Part shown: positions 56,064 to 64,000 of the stretch, piece after piece
Numbering within the stretch: position 1 is the first letter of the stretch
How the letters are laid out: each line of letters starts with the position of its first letter
Assembly (NCBI RefSeq): GCF_001904745.1
Contig: NZ_MRCD01000021.1
Location: 1-64,000 of the forward strand
DNA: 64,000 bases
Origin: Calothrix sp. HK-06
Lineage (GTDB): Bacteria; Cyanobacteriota; Cyanobacteriia; Cyanobacteriales; Nostocaceae
Direction of reading: 5' to 3'
Made by a program: the position numbers and the translations under genes
The notes under the pieces: generated by a model
Seen by the model: the letters and a program-made list of their open reading frames with translations, nothing else
Told to the model about the DNA's origin: nothing
Databases searched by the model: none

Positions 56064-56408
56064 GAGTTGGTTACTTAGTCATTCCTTTTTATACTTTCCC
56101 AACGTTGTTCCCTAATTCCGGAAACCCTTACAAAATAATGTTATTGAATGCTACTTTATAAAATCAACATAAAAATTCTGGTTATTTCCACGTAAAAATT
56201 CATGTTAATTTTATATTTTTTGTTACAAGATACTCGTTGGCGGTTGAGTGTATCAAATGCTGCAACTATTTTTATATACTAGTACTATTTCTAACTCAGT
56301 TCATGTGACAGTTTTGTAGATGGCATACCATAAACTCACTTTGAATGCTATTACGTAATTTATTTAAAATCTAGTTAATTGTGATACACTAAATTTAATT
56401 GTTGACTT
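56064..56408. other. 345-bp AT-rich gap
   Basis: Between the start of the membrane kinase and the end of the exonuclease gene, both minus. No supported frame or RNA gene. It should contain the kinase promoter. Confidence 0.5.
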
Positions 56409-56975
56409 TTACTTACTACTATTTTTGATGTGCTTAAAAATGCTAGCAATGTTACGTGCATCATCTATACCACGATGGTGAGTGCCTTTTAACACTATTC
56501 CCAATTTTGATAAGGCGCCTGCCATGCCATACCCTTTTGATACACCAAGATATTCTGAGAACTGCTTTTTTATATTTATATGCTCAGAATTAAATGGATA
56601 GATAACTCCATGAAATTCGCAGTCTTGGATAAATTGTTTTCTATCGTATTCTCCCCAAGAGCAAAAAATATAATTAGGAAACTTTGATAACCACTGTTGA
56701 AAATTAACTATTGCTTCAGGGAATATAGGCGCCTTTTCGACATCTTCTTGTTTAATAGTCGTGAGTTCTATACAAAATTTTGTTAAACGTGGGTTTCTAA
56801 CGGGTTTTATAAACTGCTGAAATTCCGCATCTATCTGCCATGTCGAACGGTTAAGCATTACGGCGCCAATTTCAATTATTTCCATTTCATCACGTGGAAC
56901 GGCGCCATCTTCAGAACAAGTCGCCTCCAAATCAACCACCAAGTAATAAAAACTTCTATCTTTATTTTTAGACAT
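56409..56975 (-). CDS. DEDDh 3'-5' exonuclease (KapD/ERI-1-like)
   Basis: 188 residues. Exonuclease motifs: YYLVVDLEATCSEDG (DE), TIKQEDVEKAPIF, FCSWGEYDRKQF (D) and HHRGIDDARNIA (H and D of DEDDh). The opening segment with CSEDGAVPRDEMEIIEIGAV is typical of the KapD/ERI-1 group, which trims RNA or DNA ends. Complete and of normal length. Its cellular substrate is not known. Two GGCGCC sites code Gly-Ala in the N-terminal part. Confidence 0.9.
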   Translation of the reverse strand: MSKNKDRSFYYLVVDLEATCSEDGAVPRDEMEIIEIGAVMLNRSTWQIDAEFQQFIKPVRNPRLTKFCIELTTIKQEDVEKAPIFPEAIVNFQQWLSKFPNYIFCSWGEYDRKQFIQDCEFHGVIYPFNSEHINIKKQFSEYLGVSKGYGMAGALSKLGIVLKGTHHRGIDDARNIASIFKHIKNSSK

Positions 56976-57040
56976 ATTGTTTCCTGCTTCAACATTAATT
57001 TTTATTATATATTACACATAATACATAATTTAATTAACGA

Positions 57041-57067
57041 AAAAGGGTATAACACAGCGTTATACCC
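57041..57067 (-). terminator. Rho-independent terminator after the marR-type gene
   Basis: On the minus strand GGGTATAAC, loop GCTGT, GTTATACCC, then TTTTT. A 9-bp perfect stem followed by a T-run, 56 bp after the stop at 57123. Confidence 0.9.
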
Positions 57068-57122
57068 TCAAATAATATATGTAGTATTTACCCCTTTATT
57101 GTTTACCCCTTACCTCTTACCC

Positions 57123-57569
57123 CTAAGAATTATTGGCACTGATAATTTTTAGAAGGTGTGAATTCAAATCTGATACTTGGCCATTTAACGTACCAAAAAA
57201 ATCGCTGTCAACTTTGTTAACAACATGGATTGCTGCAACTGCTAGATCATAACCTTCCCTAGTAATCGTTAAAGATTTTGCTCTGGTGTCTTTTGCATCA
57301 GTCTCACGCTTGATTAATCCTCGTTGTTCTAAAGCACGTAAAACTTTGGAAGTCATCATAATATCTGCCTTGGCATGAGCAGCTAATTTGGCTTGGGTAA
57401 CTGTTTGTTGACCTTGACTGAGCCAAATTATTCCCGCTAGCAAAACAAACTGTACGTGGGTTAAACCCAACTTTTTCAATCCAGAATTCATTTTTCGCTG
57501 CCAAAGATTTGACACTTGCCACAGTAAAAATCCTGGGCTGTCATCTGGGTTTTCAAACTGAAATACCAT
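57123..57569 (-). CDS. MarR-family transcriptional regulator
   Basis: 148 residues from ATG 57569 (MVFQFENPDDSPGFLLWQVS); a TTG seven codons earlier is possible. Winged-helix features: LTHVQFVLLAGIIWLSQGQQ, VTQAKLAAHAKADIMMTSKV, LRALEQRGLIKRETDAKDTR with the wing DTRAKSLTITREG. These are the usual MarR recognition helix and wing. Genes it controls are not evident; no divergent neighbour. Ends with its own terminator at 57041. Confidence 0.9.
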   Translation of the reverse strand: MVFQFENPDDSPGFLLWQVSNLWQRKMNSGLKKLGLTHVQFVLLAGIIWLSQGQQTVTQAKLAAHAKADIMMTSKVLRALEQRGLIKRETDAKDTRAKSLTITREGYDLAVAAIHVVNKVDSDFFGTLNGQVSDLNSHLLKIISANNS

Positions 57570-57883
57570 TATCTTGTGTGGCGAGTTCAACGGACACTAC
57601 CTCGATTTTCTATGCAGGTTGGGCACATCTGACCATGAATTAGCTCAAAGTCAGGCTATTGTATTTCAAACAAGCCATATCGGAATACGTAGCCCCAATT
57701 ACGCTTATTCTTTATGAAATGTAAATTAGGAATCAAAGGTATTATAGTTTTTTGATGCTACGACAATCCAGAGCTTGTGGGAATCCATATTTTACATTTT
57801 TATAATCATCTCGATTATTATAATGGTGATTAATAAATAATAAAATACCCTGTTAAAATGCAGGCGCCTATTACTCGCAGTCG

Positions 57884-58318
57884 TTAAGAATCCGATTTAA
57901 AAGCTTTTATCCAGCTATTTTGTATTGCCACGTCAAGTAATATTGCAGCCAATCCAAACAAAAATACGTTCTTTGCTAAAACTACAGCTAAAGGTAAAGC
58001 TAATGAGAAAATATTGTTAATATCACTAACCACTGCGAGTTTGGTATCAGCTTGTACTAATCCTCGTACTAAAGCAAATGCCATTACACCTCCAGCTTTA
58101 AGCTGGAAGTTATTATCATCACGAATAATATATCTGTAGGTCACTCCAAATAAAAATCCAGAAAACAACACGATAGCAGCACTTAGCCACCAATGTAAAT
58201 CAAAGGTACTACTAAAGATTGAAAATTTGATTTGTATTAGGTTTATTATCGTAAATGCAAAAATGGCGCCGAAGCTTGCCAGTATTGCTGCTTTTAGGGA
58301 TTCTAGCCGTTCAGCCAT
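57884..58318 (-). CDS. hypothetical membrane protein (four helices)
   Basis: 144 residues. Hydrophobic segments: AAILASFGAIFAFTIINLIQ, WWLSAAIVLFSGFLFGVTYR, GGVMAFALVRGLVQ and FSLALPLAVVLAKNVFLFGL. YRYIIRDDNNFQLKAGGVMA between helices 2 and 3 is a segment I associate with conserved cyanobacterial proteins of unknown role. No catalytic motif. Same strand as the FHA gene 28 bp upstream, so they may be co-transcribed. Confidence 0.7.
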   Translation of the reverse strand: MAERLESLKAAILASFGAIFAFTIINLIQIKFSIFSSTFDLHWWLSAAIVLFSGFLFGVTYRYIIRDDNNFQLKAGGVMAFALVRGLVQADTKLAVVSDINNIFSLALPLAVVLAKNVFLFGLAAILLDVAIQNSWIKAFKSDS

Positions 58319-58346
58319 CGTTCCGTGTGTGAAGAGTCGATTAAAG

Positions 58347-59072
58347 TTATTTAGTTATATTTTTGCTCAAAAAATAATCTACAATCTCCTGTGACTGCTC
58401 AAACTGTAATAATTGTGAAGCTGACTGGTTTGATTGTATTTTCTGTAAAGGCGCCTTGTTCATACAACTACCATATCCGGCGTCTTCTAAAATTTCTAAA
58501 ACACTACCAGGGTATTGATAAAGATTTCTGGTAGTAGTGACTTCTACTGATTCTTGTGCAGTTAGCATTAGTGATTCTAATGCGATTGGTGGCAAAATAC
58601 GAGTGCTTACATTTAAGAAAAAATCGAAGGTCGTATTTCCTAAGCGAATATGGTCACCGTCTTTTAGCTCAATCGATTTAAATATACGCTCACCATTAAC
58701 ATACGAACCATTTGTACTATTGAAATCAACTAAGTAAAACTTTTGTTTTTCATAGTAAATAGCAGCGTGAGACCGGGATGCATATGAATCAACCAGATGA
58801 ATACCACTATTTTTATCTCGTCCCAACGTCCAAATACTTTGTGGTTGCCTCAAACAAAGCGTTTGACCCTGACATAAATTAGTAGTCACATGTACACAAG
58901 AATTATTTATAACACCCTGCAAGTAAAATGACTTGACTCCTACTGAGCTTGGGTTGAGCGTCTCTAATCCTAGAATTTCATCTAGAAGACTCCCGTGGTG
59001 TTCATATAATTTTAGAAACGTTTGATACAGGCACAATCGTCGTTCGAGTTCTGCTTCCACACACTCAAGCAT
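58347..59072 (-). CDS. FHA-domain protein
   Basis: 241 residues. The FHA (phosphothreonine-binding) domain is at about 75-150: SIWTLGRDKNSGIHLVDSYA, SRSHAAIYYEKQKFYLVDFN, STNGSYVNGERIF, with the conserved GR, SRxH and NG residues. A helical N-terminus and a C-terminal segment without known motif flank it. FHA proteins read the output of Ser/Thr kinases, and three such kinases lie within 9 kb, so a link is plausible though not shown. Confidence 0.9.
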   Translation of the reverse strand: MLECVEAELERRLCLYQTFLKLYEHHGSLLDEILGLETLNPSSVGVKSFYLQGVINNSCVHVTTNLCQGQTLCLRQPQSIWTLGRDKNSGIHLVDSYASRSHAAIYYEKQKFYLVDFNSTNGSYVNGERIFKSIELKDGDHIRLGNTTFDFFLNVSTRILPPIALESLMLTAQESVEVTTTRNLYQYPGSVLEILEDAGYGSCMNKAPLQKIQSNQSASQLLQFEQSQEIVDYFLSKNITK

Positions 59073-59875
59073 AATTTGGTGAGCCTCTAGTTATAACAAC
59101 AAATTCTATTTATTAAGAAACCTATCGTTTGGCTGATGACGATTTCTCATCATCTGATTGCACTTGAAAAGTAACATCAGTACTTTTCGGTCAGGTTTTG
59201 GTATCTTTTTTACATAACTTAACAATTTGTTAACATAATAAAATTATTTGATAACAATATTATTACAGGGACTTGGTGTTCTATTATATACACTTTTATA
59301 TTTTTTCTATACAAGCTTGGACGAAAAAAAATCTTAAGAAGTCTTGATCCAATAATGCTTTGAAGCCGATAACAATAAGTTATTCATATAGAGATATGCT
59401 TGGAATTTCGATGAATTAATGTATAAAACGCATAAAAATCGAAGCTTGTATACTGTGAGCGGTTGAGAAATAAAATAAATGAAATCGCTGTCTTCCTTCT
59501 TCTGTTAGCTAAAAGCGCTCCCGCTTGGCGTATAGAAAGTTAGACTTATTCATTGCTAGGCTTGATTCGGTATAAAAAAATGCAAATATATAAGTACGTA
59601 TTTGCAATTATTAAATATTAATTAAGTATTTAGGGAGTAATTCTTAAATAATATATGAGAATTATTAAATTTATTTAAATAGAGAAAGTGCGCCGAATTA
59701 AGGGGCGCCTGAACAAATCAAGGCTCTTTTATTCGGTAGGCTTAGTATGCTATCAGGAGCTATTAGACCGCAATAATCTGAAACTGTTGATAATTTTCAA
59801 CAGTTCTTGCATCATTTTTATTGGCTCTGTTGCAGCGCTCACGATTTACTGCAATGAATTTTTATATAAAGCCAT
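59073..59875. other. 800-bp AT-rich gap
   Basis: Upstream of the FHA gene and downstream of the pentapeptide kinase. A short hairpin TGATGACGATTTCTCATCA sits at about 59137. A plus-strand frame from 59688 is AT-poor only where it overlaps the kinase gene and lacks a ribosome binding site, so I do not accept it. No RNA gene recognised. Confidence 0.5.
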
Positions 59876-61480
59876 TTACAATAAACCGCGTTTACCCGAC
59901 GGGCGTACCGTCATCCAGTTTGTTTTAGCTAATGCCAGTTGGTCATCTGAAACTTTGGCGCCAGTAAGATTTGCACCACATAAGTTAGCTCCGCGCAGAT
60001 TGGCATTATTAAGATAAGCATAACTAAGGTCAGCACCACGCAAGTCGGCGCCTTCTAAATCGGCATGACTTAAATAAGCTTTGCTCATGTTGGCATCGCG
60101 AAGATTAGCGCGGTTAAGACTGGCTCTGCCAAAATCACTATTATGTAAGTTGGCGCCGCTTAGGTTAGCACGCTCTAATACTCCAGAGTGGAAGCTGGCT
60201 CCTGATAAATCAATTCCTACCAAGTTAAGCAAGCTCAGATTGTGAAGTGCAAAATCGCGCCGACCTTTAGTATAAGCGGCTCGTAGCCCTTCAGTATTTA
60301 GCTGCCGCGTCACTTGAGATTTAGAACCGAGACTACTGCTAGTATTCATAGTACTCGACGCACTCGATTTAGGTGTAGCTAGTTTATGAGCAGTTGCGCT
60401 TGTAGCTTGTGCTACCTTCGCTCGTCTTTCACGAATTGCGGCAGCCACTTGTGCAACACCTGCACTTGAATAACCACCCGAAGAATTATTTAGTAATGCT
60501 CCAGAGTCGTCGAAACGACTACCTCGGTCTTTAATACCACTTGCTGGTTGCCTAAGTAAGCTTTGGGCAAGACTATCAAGGTATGGCTCCATTTCTAGCG
60601 CGCGTAGTACATCGGGCGATGATTGATAGCGATTACGAACCGACACATCAAGCATTTTCCGCAGTACATCACTAAGGTGGGGGCTAATTTGCACTAAGTG
60701 TTCCCACATCATTTCGCCAGTGGTTGGATTGTAATCCAAATCTTTTGGAGATTTGCCAGTTAGTAAGTAAATACAAGTAACACCCAATGCGTAAATATCC
60801 GAAGAATATACTGGACGCATTGCCATTTGTTCTGGTGGTGCAAACCCAGGAGTACCAATTGCGTATGCTGTCAATGCGGTTTGTCCAGATTGAAGCGCTG
60901 CTGTTTGGCTAACTTGATTTTTAACTGCACCAAAGTCAATTAGTACTAGTCGGCTATCTTGAGCGCGACGTATCAAGTTTGCTGGCTTGATGTCACGATG
61001 AATTACCTTTTGCTCGTGGATGTATTGTAGCAATGGTAGTACTTCACTCAGGAATTGTTTTACTCCAGCTTCGCTGAATACTCCTTGGGCTTTGACTTCT
61101 TGCTGCAAAGTTGGGCCAGATATGTATTCCTGGACTAAATAAAATTGCTCACGGTCTTCAAAAAAATCTAGCAACCTCGGAACTTGAGGATGGTTGCCAA
61201 TTTTTCCTAAAGTCATAGCTTCGCGCTCAAACAGTTCGCGTGCCATTTGCAAGACATGAGGTGCGGTTCCTGAAGGACGCAGTTGTTTAATAACACACGT
61301 CGGTTCTCCAGGCAAAGATTCATCAAGGGCAATGAATGTTGCACCGAAACCACCTTGACCTAGCGCTTTCTGGACACGATAGCGGTCGCGCAACATCAAG
61401 CGCGAGCCACAAGACTGACACCTCTCGCTATAAGCTGGATTCTCTGGATTAGGACAGGTAGGATTTAAGCAGTAGCTCAT
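59876..61480 (-). CDS. Ser/Thr protein kinase with N-terminal Cys ribbon and C-terminal pentapeptide repeats (SpkB type)
   Basis: 534 residues. A four-cysteine motif opens the protein (YCLNPTCPNPENPAYSERCQ, then SCG). Kinase domain about 30-300: ALGQGGFGATFIALD, TCVIKQLRP, VIHRDIKPANLIRR, RLVLIDFGAVKNQ, PGFAPPEQM; all catalytic residues present. A Ser/Ala-rich linker (about 310-415) leads to pentapeptide repeats (FHSGVLERANLSGANLHNSD and on) forming a beta-helix. This architecture is that of SpkB of Synechocystis, linked to oxidative stress. The last kinase of the cluster. Confidence 0.93.
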   Translation of the reverse strand: MSYCLNPTCPNPENPAYSERCQSCGSRLMLRDRYRVQKALGQGGFGATFIALDESLPGEPTCVIKQLRPSGTAPHVLQMARELFEREAMTLGKIGNHPQVPRLLDFFEDREQFYLVQEYISGPTLQQEVKAQGVFSEAGVKQFLSEVLPLLQYIHEQKVIHRDIKPANLIRRAQDSRLVLIDFGAVKNQVSQTAALQSGQTALTAYAIGTPGFAPPEQMAMRPVYSSDIYALGVTCIYLLTGKSPKDLDYNPTTGEMMWEHLVQISPHLSDVLRKMLDVSVRNRYQSSPDVLRALEMEPYLDSLAQSLLRQPASGIKDRGSRFDDSGALLNNSSGGYSSAGVAQVAAAIRERRAKVAQATSATAHKLATPKSSASSTMNTSSSLGSKSQVTRQLNTEGLRAAYTKGRRDFALHNLSLLNLVGIDLSGASFHSGVLERANLSGANLHNSDFGRASLNRANLRDANMSKAYLSHADLEGADLRGADLSYAYLNNANLRGANLCGANLTGAKVSDDQLALAKTNWMTVRPSGKRGLL

Positions 61481-61750
61481 GCACTGTCAACTCGCTGCAC
61501 GAAAATGGAATAAAGAGCGTTGAAACCCTTATCTCATTATTAAAGTCGGAAATTTCTTCTACCAGGTGAATTTTGCTGGAAATCCCTTGAAGAGTTCCTA
61601 AAGAGTATTCAGTATTTACTTAAAGTAGCAGTAAATACACGCCCGTAATACTTATCCTCCAAGCGGTTAGCTATCAGCTATTAGCTAATGTATTTAAAAA
61701 TTATTTGTAAACAGTGTATATACGTATTTTAAATTATTAAATAATAAAAA

Positions 61751-61783
61751 AATAATAAAAAACCCTCGATAAATTTCGAGGGT
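61751..61783 (-). terminator. Rho-independent terminator of psbDC
   Basis: On the minus strand ACCCTCGA, a 6-nt loop, TCGAGGGT, then TTTTTTATTATTTTTTT. A perfect 8-bp stem with T-run, 56 bp after the psbC stop. Confidence 0.93.
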
Positions 61784-61838
61784 AACACGATTAATCAGTT
61801 ATGAAAATTATGAATGTTCACTCTTAGAAACAAAACAA

Positions 61839-64000
<2,162 letters not shown>

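Noticed and set aside
59688-60017. 109-codon plus frame at the end of the pentapeptide kinase
   Set aside because: Second half is antisense to the kinase; first half has no support.

Overview
This is a 64 kb piece of a cyanobacterial chromosome. It carries psbD/psbC (photosystem II D2 and CP43), an ndhA-ndhI-ndhG-ndhE operon, chlD, menE with its thioesterase partner, and pxcA. The long intergenic spaces, many short palindromic and tandem repeats, kinase/TPR and kinase/pentapeptide proteins and HetC-like exporter point to a large-genome filamentous (Nostocales-type) species. This placement is inference; no rRNA is present. The hexamer GGCGCC occurs about 105 times by hand count, far above chance for AT-rich DNA, and I saw no GCGATCGC (HIP1).

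Layout. 1-10.7 kb (all minus strand): a peptide secretion and RiPP cluster. Reading in transcription order it has a C39-peptidase ABC exporter with an N-terminal cyclic-nucleotide-binding-like domain, an HlyD-type adaptor, a parvulin-like protein, five small double-glycine-leader proteins, a Ser-rich small protein, a three-core microviridin-type (graspetide) precursor, one ATP-grasp ligase, and at the window edge the beginning of a possible second ligase that soon stops looking like its family. 10.7-12.1 kb is an AT-rich gap. 12.1-15.3 kb: RNase Z, a pentapeptide protein, SixA, citrate synthase. 15.7-19.4 kb: ndhAIGE-nadK. 19.4-21.8 kb: a phosphate-binding-protein remnant, menE and a facing thioesterase gene.

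22-33 kb: an APH-fold kinase plus HopA1-family pair (the enzyme pair seen in class V lanthipeptide and thioamitide pathways); a TMEM14 protein; a DUF815 ATPase; a membrane coiled-coil protein with a TerB-C-like tail; a DUF2791/BrxC-D-type ATPase; pxcA; and a helicase-like P-loop protein. 33-38.8 kb: an M64-type PEP-CTERM metalloprotease, an MFS transporter, a WD40 fragment, an APC permease, RNase III. 38.8-46.8 kb is accessory and eroded: a NYN protein, Uma2, an AlbA_2/ATPase regulator with heptapeptide repeats, a 5'-truncated and frameshifted PLD-helicase pseudogene, a vapC fragment and a nest of inverted repeats. 46.8-52 kb: chlD, dusA, an HTH regulator, a tandem-repeat protein, a rhomboid lacking its catalytic serine. 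52-61.5 kb: three Ser/Thr kinases, an FHA protein, a KapD-like exonuclease and a MarR regulator. 61.8-64 kb: psbC and the 3' part of psbD.

The most interesting points are the multi-core graspetide plus multi-peptide export locus, the kinase/HopA1 pair without a visible precursor, the TerB-C/ATPase group, palindromic repeats read through in frame inside unrelated proteins, and a frame-breaking octamer repeat inside menE.
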